Source of the DNA: Paraspadella gotoi
Taxonomy: Eukaryota > Chaetognatha
Assembly (NCBI GenBank): GCA_051294375.1
Contig: CM119264.1
Span: forward strand, 18,569,581 to 18,633,580
Reading direction: 5' to 3'
DNA length: 64,000 bases
Shown here: positions 1 through 12,564 of the stretch, one piece after another
How positions within the stretch are numbered: the stretch's first letter is position 1
How the letters are laid out: every line of letters begins with the position of its first letter
Made by a program: the position numbers and the translations under genes
Notes under the pieces: model-generated
What the model was told of the DNA's origin: nothing
What the model saw: the letters and a program-made list of their open reading frames with translations, nothing else
The model's database searches: none

Positions 1-398
1 AATCTTCTTTAATAATTTTATTGGTTCTGGGTCTGGAAGTAGCCAAGTAGTTTACATACTTAAAGCTGATACTCATATTTCATGCCATCTGGAAAAAGTA
101 TTTTTCGGCTCAAAATATAGTAATAACAAATTGAAAATATAGTTGATAACGAAATTAAAACAATAATAAAAAATATATTGTTTTATTTATCTTTAAAATT
201 AAATATAAGCAAAATATTTTGATTCAGAAATTACCTATCTTAATTAAGAAAAATCATTTCTTTACCTAGGCAATTTCAGTAACACTTTGCTCAGTTAATC
301 AGGCAAAATATTACCTAAGTTCACCCCTTAGTAAGAATATGGTACAACAATTTATGCTCTAAGTTATACTTTGTTTTCTCCATTTGCATTTTTCTGGT
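1..398. other. AT-rich non-coding end of a contig
   Basis: No coding signal is visible. The last 38 bases (361-398) are identical to 12522-12559, the sequence immediately upstream of the TIL exon that starts at 12565. This block is therefore probably the true intron in front of that exon, placed elsewhere by scaffolding. Confidence 0.6.
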
Positions 399-498
399 NN
401 NNNNNNNNNNNNNNNNNNNNNNNNNNNNNNNNNNNNNNNNNNNNNNNNNNNNNNNNNNNNNNNNNNNNNNNNNNNNNNNNNNNNNNNNNNNNNNNNNN
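399..498. other. Assembly gap (100 N)
   Basis: A run of 100 N. The left flank matches sequence near 12.5 kb. The right flank (499 onward) is the reverse complement of sequence near 27.85 kb. The two sides are thus not neighbours in the logical gene order. Confidence 0.95.
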
Positions 499-3250
499 AA
501 ATGAAGAGAATGATATACTTACGAAAGCTCTAATGTAAAAATTCAATTCAATTAAGAGAGTCAACAGTAAATTATGTAAAATTTTAAATCTTTTTTTAAG
601 ATATATGACCTGTTCAAATTATTATAACATAAAATATTATTATTTATATAAGTATCAAGAAAGAGCCTGAAAAAAGAAGATTTAAGATAGCCAATCACAA
701 TTTGATAAAAATCTTAAATTTACTCTCCAGTTATTGATTTTTGGAAAGATGTCTCATTTTTAAGTATCCTAATTAAATTAAAGCTGGGCCGGTTAAATTT
801 TATGTGACAGCATTTGTAAGTACGTCATTCTATTTAGATTTGAAAGGGCTTTCAGAAGATAATATTAATATTATTTTAGTTCAATTTCCTTCAGAAAACT
901 TACTGAAAATAAGAAAAAAAAATTGAATCTAAAAAAAGTGAGTTGGAAAATGAAACCCAATTTTACAAGCCAACTTTCTCCACTCACTGTCAAGGCATAT
1001 CTTAACTGATCAATATAAAATTTGAACATATAAATTACTTTAATATTTTCTACTCAACTAATTTTTAAAATCAATGAAATAACCACTGGTTTTCAAATGA
1101 CAGCGCTTGTAAAATTGTCACCATGTACTCATGAGTGGAAGTGGCGATTTACTTCCAGTCCAGTGGAAATGAGTGGAAAAAAAATGTTTCAATATTTCAT
1201 TATGCTTTTTTGTTTTTACATTGAATGTAAATTGAAGGTTAATCAATTAATTAATAAATTAATTAGAATTTTCATTTTCTTATCACATTTACAAATTCTT
1301 AAATTTCTCTTGGCTGAAACGAGTTAAAACAAATCGTTCCCCATAAAGCTTCATGCAAGTGTAAAAAAAAATATTTTCAAGAATAAACATAAAAGTTACC
1401 GGGCTCACTCATTATGAGTATTCCAGTGCTGATGTTTAATCGACTTTCAAGTATCCGTTTAAAGTAGTGGCATATATTGTTTAAATCAAAAATTAAAGGA
1501 AGGTGAATAGGAATCAGTCAGGGATATGCCCTTTCAATACCACTCAATTGAAAAAAAAATTTTCTAAGAAAAAACAACTTTAAATAAAAATTAAAATAAA
1601 ACCCATGAGAAAAAAATGGAGATAGTTTGTTTGACGCAAACAGACGTGAACAATCCACCAATGAAAAAAATATATTTTAAACTACTTTCAGACCGTAGCT
1701 GAGACAGTGCATTGGGACTTTTTACTCTCTTTAAAAATTTGAAAAATATACATCTCATATACGTTTGAATACTTTGGTACATAATGTATATAATGTAATA
1801 ATATATACATGTATCTATATTATGAAATTGGTACAACAATATAAAAATTATCCATTCATTTAATAAATAAGCTGATTCTTGCCCCTGCTTTGGACAGGCT
1901 TTATATAATTATATATGGTATATGTAAGATTTCGAATATAAAGGTTTTTTTTCTCTTTTTATTACATTTTGTACCATGAATTAAGCTAAGTTTCTAATTA
2001 ACCAATTTACGGTATAAACGTAAACGTTTAGAAAAATTAACGGTAAGAACACTCTATTATGTGTGAGGTGGTATTGTGGTTGTAGTGGTGATTGTGTATG
2101 TCTGAGTGATGTTATAAATTGTAATTAGTAGTCTAGTATTTGGCAAGCATGCATCCACATTTCATATTAGAAGGGAAAAAAGCAAATCTTAATAGTGAAA
2201 ACATGATTTGTTTTTTTTTTAAACCCATTTCCACTCGGACGATTCGACAAAATTCAATCACACAACAGAATTCAGGTCATCGCCCGAAAACTCCAGTTAT
2301 TGGTCCACGAGCTAAGAGGGACGGAACGGACGGATATCAACTTTTTTGGATAATTTTTCGTAATTCGATATTCTGAGATGATTTAAAGTGATTTTACCGA
2401 CAAGATTTTGTGAGGCGGACCGATTGGACGCGACAAGTGAATTATCGCAGTGGGATCTACTATTGAATTAAGGCTAAAAATAGTTTAGTTTGATAACCGG
2501 ATAGTTTGTCAAGTCGGAAATGTTTCCTTACGCGGGTCTTTCGCAAATCATCCTCTTAAAGGTGGCTTTCTACAGGCGACATCGCTTTATCGGAGGACAA
2601 CAAGGATTTCCGCTCGGTCCGTAATGAGCATCAGGTTTAGATAACAGGACACTGAGCCAAGTCACAACTGAAGTATCCGTAAAAAATATCTTAAAAAGGC
2701 ATAGGGATCGAGCGCGCTTTCGATAGTAACCAAATATATAGCGATGATAACCAAATATTGATGCTTGATTGATAACCCAAATAATTGACGCCATGAAAAC
2801 AATAATTTGATGCGATGAATAACAAAATGACTGATGTGATGATTATCAAATGATTGATGCGCATTGGATAGTTCATTCATTGAATATGATGCATTTATAT
2901 CATTTCATTGATTTACGTATCGATAGATGCAGTATCATTGTTGATGCGATGATATAATTCATTGACGCGCTGAATCATTCATTTCGTAAATTAAAACAAA
3001 CAATGCGGTGTATGGTGAAAGAGAGAGAGAAGAGAGAGGGAGGAGGAAGGGGAGAGGAGAGAGAGAGGCTGGACAGTTGTTCCCGCCAACGAACGCATAT
3101 ATTAGGTCTCTCTCGTTATATAAAGAAGGCTTATAATACAGAATTTTTTAGAAAAAATCCACGTTCTTGGATGTTTGTGTTTGTATTGAGAAAGCGCGGA
3201 TAAATGGGCGATAATAAAAGTTTTTAGAAGGAAAAAAGAGAGAGAGAGAG

Positions 3251-3281
<31 letters not shown>

Positions 3282-6042
3282 GGAGAGAGAAAAAGAAGCC
3301 ATTAGAACATTTTTTGTAACATTAGAAAAAATTATAATCCCTTCATATATAGTTGAATACTCAGTTAACGACTTGATATTTTTGAACTTCAATAATAATA
3401 ATAAAATAAAATCGCGTAATCGCGTTATTGGTCATGTTCTTGACATTGTTATCGTTGCCTCGCAAACGGCCACGAAATCCAGTAAAGAGAAAAGCGCGGA
3501 ATAAATGGTGATAATAAAAGTTTTTTAGAAGGAAAAAAATAATCAGAGAGAGAGGGGAGAGAGGGGAGAGAGAGAGAGAGAGTGAGAATAAAAAGAATAA
3601 CGCGTATTCTTTATCCAATTATAATCGTATCGTTGCTCGCAAGGCGCGTGATCTCGGTCAAGTTGGATCTATTATACAACGTAACGCTTTCCACTTGCCA
3701 TCAAAACGCGTTTTTTAGGTCAATGTTCCTTTTGACATTGTCTACTCGTTCCTGCCAACGGCCCCGAAATCCGGGCAGTAAGATATCTTCACAATTTTTC
3801 TCCACAAATCCAACGAAAATCTCAAGGATGAGTAAATTTTGGGATTTTTGTATGAAAAAAAAGCGGGCGATAAATGGCGATAAATAAAAGTTTTTAGAAG
3901 GCAAAAATAATCAGAAATTTTCAAAAAACGAACGTATTTATCGCAAGCATCGAAAGAGAGAAAGAGACAGAAAGAGAGAGAAGAGATGGTAGAGAAGACG
4001 GAAAGACGGATGAGGAGAGAGAGAGAGAGAGCAGAGAAAGAAAGCGACATGACGCTATGTGGATGGGGAACTCGTTTACTCGTACAGTGACGGTGGCGTT
4101 GAAAAAAAAAGTGAGCTAAATAATATTGAGAAATTCAAACAAAAACGAGACGCATTAATGGTCACTCCTCGTATTATCGGTTATCCGTTCCTTGCAACCG
4201 GCGTACGTGAATTGTTCGGTTCTATGGTTGATTTTTTTATATACACCGTTAGACGCGGTTATGTAGGTCAGTTCACCTCGACATTGTGTTACTTGTAGTT
4301 GGGTTATTGATATATTTGGGATTTCGTATTGACGATAAATTATATTAATGCGGTGGGTTACGGGAGTATAGGTTAAAGATTTAGAAGGAAAAAAATCCTA
4401 CGAAAATCTCGGATTTAGTAATAATGCGTAATAGTTTTTTGAAGGAAAAAAAGAGAGAGAAAGGAGAGAGAAGAATGAGAGAAGAGAGAGAGGAGAGATG
4501 AGATGAGAGAAAGAGAGATAGAGAGAAAAGATTGTTCTTTTTTTAGGAAGAAACCAAGGTACCGTAGGTCAAATTGTGTATAGTATATGCATATTTAATT
4601 AAGTATTTATATAATAGTGTATCTACACTCAATAAAAATTATTAATTTAAAAAAAAGGTTAAATAATGATGTAAATATTTATACAACTAAAGAAATATAT
4701 ACTAAATTTAATAATTAGTACAAATTATCAGAATAACAAAAAAAGTAATGTTTTAATTTGACTATATCTCTCTTATCAACTCTATTTTAGATATATATTT
4801 GCCAATAGTGGGCCAACCGGTCCAAAGTTGCAATAATAAATAAACAAAATTTTTTTTTATAATGTGATGCATGCAATTTATTATTCGGCGAAAGTGCTGC
4901 ATATATAATAGGTCACATTAGCTGATTTATATGTGACAATGCATATCATTATAAGTTATTCTTCATTTTTTTAAAAAATAATAAGAGAAAGAGAGAGAGA
5001 GAGGAGAGAGAGAGAAAAAGAAAACCCGAATTTTCTTTCTAATTATATCTAGATATAAATTTGGGATTTTGTATTGAAAAAAAAAGCGCGGAATAAATGC
5101 GATAATAAAAGGAGAAGTAAAAAAATCAGAATTTTTCAAAAAACGAACGATCGTACAGAGTGAGAGAGACAGAAAGACAGAAAGAGAGAGAAAGAGAGAC
5201 AGAGAAAGAGAAAAAGAGAGACAAAGAGACAGAAAAAGAGGCTGGAAGCCAGCTGAACAGTCACTGCAGAACCTGAACTTCGTTTTTAAGGGTTCAGAAA
5301 AAGCAGCAACTGACAAATATAAAAAAAAAAATCTATATATTTTAAGAAATAAAGAAAGGCAAAAATAGTTACGATTGTTTACAATGAAATTTTTTCCAAT
5401 TTTTCAATCGCAGCTTGTAAAAGAATTTAATTTATATTTGTATTAAAATTAAGATATAGTTTCTCATTAAAAAAAATCCTTTGAGTTCCCATTTTTAATA
5501 AAAATTTATAGCCAAATTTTTTGAATTTCATCTTCAATATTATATACTGCATATATAGTAAATTAAGATTAAAGTTTTAATTATCTTGATTTTAATGAGT
5601 ACTTTAATTCATTATGGCATACTGCAGTAATTCATAATGAAGTGGAAATTCAAACAAAAAATACTTAATCCAAATGTAATATGAAAATTCACAGCTATTT
5701 AACGATGAAAAGCCATATCTAAATTTTTAACTTACTATGATCGCACACTATTTGTAAAACTTTATCATAATTCATAATAATTTTTATTTATAAAAAAAAA
5801 CGGTATGTCACAGCCAAACTTATAAAAGCGTAGTAGTTTTTTTATAGAAAACAGCGTGACGGACGACGACGACGACGACGACGACGACGTCACCAAAGAA
5901 GCAACCTAAAACATTATCGGAAGCCTGACCCGGCTTCGCCGGTCAGGGCTCGATAAAAATTGAATAGATAAGGTCTTTTAACGTTCACTAACGTACAAAC
6001 AAAATTTAACTCTGTTATAATACTGTTATACTACTATTTTAC
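499..6042 (-). repeat. Inverted copy of the long intron before the Cys-repeat exon
   Basis: This stretch is the reverse complement of the intronic DNA at about 22.4-27.9 kb, and in a shortened form of 18.3-20.6 kb. It contains the same landmarks in reverse order: a TTAGTTTAA-rich A/T region, a TCAATGATTGATGCG-type minisatellite (about 2700-2990), five or so cassettes of (GA)n plus a GCGGAATAAATGGCGATAATAAAAG motif (about 3000-5300), and a (CGA)n array (5865-5889) next to a CCTGACC...GGTCAGG hairpin. No exon is visible. On the minus strand it would be the intron following exon 6043-6154. Confidence 0.7.
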
Positions 6043-6997
6043 CGCATTCCCAACGTGAACATTTGTCGTCCTCCTCGATGAACTTTGGTTTGTGAGTTGG
6101 TGGACAACTCGGAGGGGGTCCCACCTCTGGACAACATTGACATCGAACTCTGGCCTAAAACAATTTTTGGGTATTAGATATAAATATTTTTATAAGTTTC
6201 GCCTTTTTAAAATAATAATATTAGTATAATAATTGCTTTCGCACCTGATCCACCCCTTCCGGAATGAAGCCCCTGATGATGCCTTCCCTTTTTTTGTTTT
6301 CGCAAATGTTCAAACGCCTTGCACCTTCTTCAGTGGCGTCTTTCAGGGGAATGGGTTTAGACAAACGGATTGAGGCATCGGTGAAGCAAACTTCTGTTAA
6401 ACTGCCATTATCTTTTCTTTGGCAAGTGCTGAAAATAAGATGTTGGAATTTTTAGATCGTTCAATACAACCGTTTTTTTTTATATATTAGATATTTACCA
6501 ACACGGGTCGCTCATAATGTCGCCCTCCAAAATGAGTTGTCCGCTGGAATTAAGGCCGCAATGGATGCAATCCTTTTCAAATATACAGGTTCCGTTATCA
6601 TTTTTTATGAACTTGGGAGGACATTCTTTTGCGCTGCACCCTTCCACGCAGAATGATTCCTAAATCAAAAACCTTTTATTAAACAAAAATATGCTAACCT
6701 TTTTAATCAAGACCATAAAATAAATACGACCATAAATAAAAACGATGAAATTTGAATAAAAACCTTATCACATCTTTTCTCTTCCTTTAAACGATTGAAG
6801 CAAGACAGTGGCGGCCGTAACTTAATGCAAGGATTGTAGCAAGGACATTCAGTGGTGGCATTGGTGCTCCGCCACGGGACATTGGATAGCTAAATGACAG
6901 AAGCTTTTTTTTAGCTATTTTTTTTCTTTATTTCTTTATTTCTCTCTTTCTTGCTTTTTTTTTCTTTCTTTCTTTATTTCTCTCTTTCTTGCTTTTT

Positions 6998-7029
<32 letters not shown>

Positions 7030-7339
7030 TTCCTTTTATTTGTTTTTTTTTATGATTCTATATATACTCACGACAGAGCTCCTGGCTCCTCCACTTAATC
7101 GGAACTCCCGCACGTGCGCATTCTTCAGCGTAGACAGTGATAGCGGTGCACATGCACTCACATGTTCCTCCAAAGTCGCACGCACAGGTGTCGGAGACGC
7201 AACGATCAAAGTAGGGCGTGGGGTTGACGAATGAGTGGCAGTCTTTAAAGAGTTCTCCTCTCATCACATCGCATTTCTTTGAAACAAAAGGAGAAAAAGG
7301 TTAAACTTAAACTATTCTAAGTGCATCTCGTTACTACCG

Positions 7340-7390
<51 letters not shown>

Positions 7391-9754
7391 CAACCACCAC
7401 CACTGCCACCAAAACCACCGCCACTATTTATTCAATATCAATCAGTCATAAATACTTTTATTATATATGTACTACTTTTTCCGATTTTAAAGATCAAAAC
7501 CTAGTCGTTGTTTATTTTTTATATAGAAATTTGTAAACCTAACTTAACAAAATAAATTAAGCCTGAATTTTTCTTCGGCTTTAATTTGATAAAAGGATTA
7601 ATTTAATGAAAGATACTCATTACCCATACTCCTATGATCTTTTTTCCTCGGCTATTTTCAAGAACAGGGTTTCGTATTATCGGTCGAAATTACGGCATTA
7701 TTTTTCTTCCGACAAACCTGTTTTGCCCATGAATGCTTCTGGTCATTGGAACATTTCCCCTCAGGCTGTTCTTCGGTATTCGAACACTTAGCGGCGTTAA
7801 CCGTCCAATAGTTTCCAAACTCGTAAGAAGGGCTAATGGCATTTCCGCCGTTAGGCGGTTTCAAGTCATCTTCTGAGTCTCCGTTAAAGTTTCCACAAAG
7901 ACCTTCAACTCTGTTTTGGTGGTAACCATCTGAAAAGTATTAAAGTATTAAGGTATTTCTCAAGCTATTGAATACTACTTGTAAGTTGTACGTTTAGATC
8001 TACAAGTAACCATTTGGAGGCAAAAAACCACTAAAACCATTAAAACCACGACGTCGTAACTTTTTTCGTTAGAGGACACAACAACTACAGTTATCAAAAA
8101 CCATAGCATGATAGCAATAACTACAATAACTACAATAACCACTACAATCACAACTACAAACAGTGGAACACTTACCAAGCCTTACGTAGAGAAGAGTACC
8201 GCCTCATCCAAGCAGGCTGATGCCTTCAACCCGGCATTAAACGTAAACGTAGAGGCCACTTGACGGATTGCCAAGCCTGAGGCTTTGGCGAAGTGTCCTC
8301 TCCCCACGGGTAAGCTTGACTTTGAATCGTACAGTATTATTAGTCTGTGTGAAAAAAAAATATTAATTCCAATAATAATATCGATCGGTGATAATCTAAA
8401 TATGCTGCTCTTACCTTGTTAAAAACCGTTAAGTGATTGATTTTGTGCACGTGACTCCAGAGGATCCGCAGGAACATTTTTGATGATAATTGAAAATCGG
8501 CCTCGTTTTTGTTTTTTCCCTGAGCCAAATGTTGTTATTCGCAATCTCGTTAAAATCTATTTTTTTCCATCAAACGTTGTGAAGTGGGAATCACCTATAA
8601 AAACGAACGAAATGCAACATTAATAAAAACTAATAGATATCAGATTTGATTTTTTCTTAAATGTTAATTTATCTAAATCATACATCGCAGAGGAATCAAG
8701 ACGCAAGAATCAATCGGACTATCAACGACAATTGTGAATTCAAACTTACCCCACGAAGTGCATGTGCCCGAACACGGGCACTGGTGCACCTCACTTTCCC
8801 TTTCGCAAGTACAAGTATTGCAATCTTGTTTAAAGTTCCTGTGTCCCTGGCGGTAAGTTTTATCGCTGTGCTTGCAGGAGCATTCGAATGTGGTACGCAA
8901 GCCGTTAGACCGTCGAACGAACCCGCCTTTGCATTCGCATCCTGGACAGTGGATATCAATGGAGCTAGAGATAGGAAACTAAGAAGATAATAATATGGCA
9001 ATAAAGAAAGTTATTAAAAATAAAAAATATGTTTTACCCCACGGCATGAATCGAGGGTCCCACCAAACGCGATTCTCGATCCATGTTGCTACAAGTTGCC
9101 TCACATTCTTTGTTAAAACAATTCGTTACACGTTCGTTTTCTTTGCATGTAGGAGGGATTGTAATGATACATTTCCAATTCAGGCCTTGGCACGTGCTTA
9201 GTGAAACAGAGAAAATACGGCAAATTACTCTCAATTTTAGAACACGGTATTTATATACATGGGAATATCAGAAGGTGACTCGTGTTTTTCCTCCAATCGC
9301 AGCTCACCATAATTCCCATTGTCCCGCTTCGTTTTTCCTCACAACGGTTTGCCCTTTGCCGTAATCGTGTCCGTTAAAGTGACACTCGCAGTCACCGACC
9401 GCCACGCAGGCTCCGTCTCGATTGAGGGCCTGACCAGCGGGGCAGGAGCAGCCTTCCGTGCAGAGAGACTTGCAATCGCTGGTGCCGAGTGATATGGCGC
9501 GACAGGAAGTGCGACAGTTGTCGACGCAGGGGTCGAAAGTTTGACCTACAAAAGAGATAGGTTTAATCAAAAATAAATGATTTAATAAATGAAATGTATG
9601 AAAAAATGAATGAATGAATCAATCAATAAATAAATCAAATCTATCAAAACAATCATTGGAAAAAACCTGGCGGGCATTCGGCGGAGCATTTCTCGACTTT
9701 TGATCGCCAATTGCCCACTGCATGTCCCCTTTTGGCGCATGAGTCCGCATATCG
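6043..9754 (-). CDS. Mucin/VWF-like glycoprotein, D2 end to VWC-like region (inverted copy)
   Basis: Twelve exons can be read on the minus strand, in coding order: 9754-9667, 9545-9308, 9196-9038, 8941-8750, 8594-8415, 8344-8176, 7929-7718, 7278-7072, 6889-6764, 6659-6499, 6428-6245 and 6154-6043. They encode the end of a C8 domain (YADSCAKRG, WRSKVEKC), TIL2 (GCSCPAGQAL), TILa/TIL' units, VWD3 (GDSHFTTF, GLYVYV, GLCGNFNGDSEDD), C8-3 (FKDCHSFVNP, YAEECARAG, KWRSQELC), a TIL-like unit and VWC-like exons. This is the D'-D3 type assembly of secreted multimeric glycoproteins. Most splice phases are consistent. The VWD3 exons carry a few indels, but this copy reads better than the plus-strand copy at 13993-18291 over TIL2 and C8-3. 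The last exon ends in phase 1, matching the giant repeat exon. It probably belongs to the same gene as the plus-strand pieces. Confidence 0.75.
7341..7390. repeat. (CAT)n microsatellite
   Basis: An uninterrupted CAT trinucleotide array in the intron between the VWD3 and C8-3 exons. The equivalent place in the plus-strand copy (about 16750-16805) holds a shorter, interrupted ATG array. The two copies therefore differ in repeat length. Confidence 0.9.
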
Positions 9755-9797
9755 TCTACAAAAATCTTAAAAGCATAAAGATCGAGCCGCTTTCGAT

Positions 9798-9897
9798 NNN
9801 NNNNNNNNNNNNNNNNNNNNNNNNNNNNNNNNNNNNNNNNNNNNNNNNNNNNNNNNNNNNNNNNNNNNNNNNNNNNNNNNNNNNNNNNNNNNNNNNN
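9798..9897. other. Assembly gap (100 N)
   Basis: 100 N. On the left, sequence jumps at about 9757 from the C8 exon straight into DNA that matches the minisatellite region near 2700 and 25800. This is a chimeric contig end. Confidence 0.95.
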
Positions 9898-10004
9898 GTG
9901 CATAAATTTTTGTACCCATAGTTGGTAAGCCGATGTTGTACCTATATTCTTATTCTTGGGCCGTTAAGAATTTTCTTATAAGCCTACCACCTGAAATATT
10001 AAAC

Positions 10005-10245
10005 AGCAATGGTGGATCTAAAAATCCACTCAAACACAGGTTCATCCAGAGGCTATTGTGCTGGAGGCCAGTCATTCGCCTCCGCTCCAAACCCAAAGGT
10101 CCTGGTGGTTCTAAGCCCGTAAGTCGCCGAGCAGATAAGGGACGGGGCGCTTAGACCCGACCCTGTAACACGGGTGTTACAAGCCTGATCGCGAAACCAG
10201 AGACTGCTTATATTGAACGTTTTGTCACTGAACTACATAAGTTGA
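10005..10245 (+). mobile_element. tRNA-like dispersed repeat, diverged copy
   Basis: This matches the same family as 39420-39629, 39858-40034 and 50679-50890. Shared landmarks are the GTCATTCGCCTCC block, the palindromic TGTAACAC-G-GTGTTACA (here slightly diverged), and the ending CTGCTTATATTGAACG...TGTCA. It lies in an intron of the mucin-like gene. Confidence 0.7.
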
Positions 10246-10371
10246 CATTAGACAATATAATAACTGTGCTTCTCACAGCGATGAAGTAAATAGAAGAAGG
10301 TATATTCACCTCTTAAGAAATCTACTTCGCTCCTACCTTCAAGAAGCGTCATTCAGTGTGCGTGCATTTAC

Positions 10372-12056
10372 TGTTCTGGATTGTCGCAAAGTTGCAAGCG
10401 CAGTTCGATCCGCAGTCCATCGTAGATTTGACACCGACGGACACTTGCCACGCTGCGGAGAACAAAGGAGCTTGAATTCAGGAAGTTCACTAACGAATTT
10501 TTCCTAAAATATTGGAAACATGTTTTTTTTTTAATAAAAAACTTTAGTGTAGCTAACGGCAAAAGTCCTCTATTCTGCCAATGCAGCTGTCGTCGTGGTA
10601 CTTGGCCTCAATTTTCTCGAGCACTCTCGGACGTAAAGCCTCAAAAGGCGCACAGGCGGCGAAAAGATTTCGCCCGTCGTCGCCATAGTGACAGTGAGAT
10701 CTCTGATGCAGGTCTCGCCATAGAATAATTAGTCTAGGTGTGGGTAGAGCATGTACGTTGTCATTGTATAAAATAGTGAGAAAGTGAGGTTAAGAAATGA
10801 TTTAAGGAAAACATCGATCCGCGGGCGAATCACAACTGACCGACGTCGGCTTACTTTGAATGTTTGCACGGAGCCTTTTAGAATTGTCGCAGAACTTTTT
10901 CTCCTGCTTGTGCACGTTTTGTCGTCGTTGCAGTAAAGAAGCTCACCGCCTTATTCGGTCACAATCTAATGAGAAAAGTAAACGAATTTGGCTAATAACA
11001 CTTCAATATGTTTACTCTTAAGAAGTTCTTAATTTGGTACTAATCTGACCTTTATTTCACAGTGAACTATAATTGCAAGAATGACGCGTAATTGCGATGC
11101 GGCCGGAGCGTCGGCTCCATCCATCGTCTTAAAGTACGTTGCTGGACAAAACATTCGAAGTTGCCGCAAAGTCCGCACATCCTAATTGATCAGATGCAGG
11201 ATCATCAAGTTTAAGGAAATAATTTTATTAGAAACAAAATAAGCAATAAAATACTTTAAAAAGTTTGTTGAAATTAATTCACGGCTCTTTTGTCATTACG
11301 AGAAGAAAAAATCCTGCCTCGACTGAAGTTGTTTCATTCGTCAATTGAATCGATACAACAATTCTTTCTTGTCCCATATAATTTGGAATCCTAGAATCTC
11401 CGATATCTTCGACCAACTCATCTCGACCCGCCTGTTAAACAAAATTGACTAATAACCATGATTGATGTCGTTAATGGATTGCTTATTAAATAAGTATGAC
11501 TTTCAAGGTTATGAATTTGTAAAATTAAAAAAATATTTAGCGAAGGTCCGACCCCGTCCGTGAATCTCCATATTGTTGTCTATATAAGTGAATGTCTGTA
11601 GGTTACTGATGTGGGTTGGCGACCCGACGACGGCCTAACGAGTATTCAAGGTGCAACGTGTTTGAGTCCGGCTTGATCACCAAGGCCGGTTTGTAAATCG
11701 AACCCTTCGTCGTCTATCTAGTGGAGAGGAAAGATAGAGTGAACAAGTCTAAAAGAAAGAAACAACAACCACAAAGAATAACAACAAACCACAAGAACTC
11801 ACAGGAGGATGCGTTGACGATTTGAATCTCGAACAGATGCGTGCGACCAAAGTCCTTTGGCCAAAACATAGCGACATTTCCCGTTGAAGCTGTACGCTTT
11901 CGCGTCGAAAAGTGCGGTAATTGGGCACTGCCACGTGGCGCCAATAGCCGTCCCGACTTTGGGGAGTCCGGGTCGACCGGCGATTGGGGGCGTGGGGGCC
12001 TTGTCGTCGTTGTCTGGGTTGTAGACGTTTATCCGATCACATGCGTGGAAAGTTGC
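10372..12056 (-). CDS. Mucin/VWF-like glycoprotein, first VWD (D1) segment
   Basis: Minus-strand exons in coding order: 12056-11803, 11431-11300, 11181-11050, 10965-10855, 10702-10558 and 10452-10372. The first has the VWD start (AKAYSFNGKCRYVLAK, then after one base of frameshift THLFEIQIVNASS). The third has the hallmark MCGLCGNF, with a CxxC that is characteristic of D1/D2 domains of VWF and gel-forming mucins. The later exons are Cys-containing (LFAACAPFEALRP; DCGSNCACN) and probably cover the remainder of D1 and its C8, but I cannot align them with confidence. Several single-base indels break the frame, as in neighbouring copies. No signal peptide exon is visible. The piece logically precedes the plus-strand TIL exon at 12565, so its opposite orientation is probably an assembly artefact. 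Confidence 0.6.
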
Positions 12057-12173
12057 CTAAGGTCTGCAAGGTATTGGCCATTTTCCATCCCTCTCTAGCA
12101 GTTAAAGTTCCTGGTGTTAATGAAAAAAAACTAATAATAATGTGAGAAATAAAAAAGAGAGAGCACGAAGAGA

Positions 12174-12176
<3 letters not shown>

Positions 12177-12223
<47 letters not shown>

Positions 12224-12246
12224 AGAGAGGGAGGAGAGAGAAGAGA
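12177..12246. repeat. (GA)n microsatellite
   Basis: A GA array that becomes impure at its 3' end. The long reading frames through it on both strands (Arg-Glu or Ser-Leu repeats) are artefacts of the dinucleotide. Confidence 0.9.
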
Positions 12247-12403
12247 CTGGATCTCCCAGCTCAGACTCTTTTCTCTTGCCCCATACACAACCCATCCAAT
12301 CTCTTGTCCTTTCCCGTCGATCTACCGTGTTGGATCCCACTTTGGGCACGACCCTGCTGCGCATGTGAGAAAGCAGAACAGAAGGTGACTTCTCATTCAT
12401 CAG

Positions 12404-12516
12404 AAAAGTGTGGTTGAGGAGCGCACGTTTCTGTGCGCCGACTGGAGCACATCCGCAGTCCTGAAGCGCAAACTGGGCATTTGGGGCCGCGAAACCATCT
12501 TGGGCAGCGACACCAG
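12404..12516 (+). CDS. Possible exon, unplaced
   Basis: An open stretch with GC-rich third positions in the plus frame (ERTFLCADWSTSAVL). It is preceded by a CATCAG acceptor and followed by a weak AG|GTCTTA donor. It ends at 12520, where sequence identical to 361-398 begins, so this is a contig junction. It could be a fragment of the same gene or non-coding. The minus frame is also open but has poorer codon use. Confidence 0.25.
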
Positions 12517-12564
12517 GTCTTAAGTTATACTTTGTTTTCTCCATTTGCATTTTTCTGGTGACAG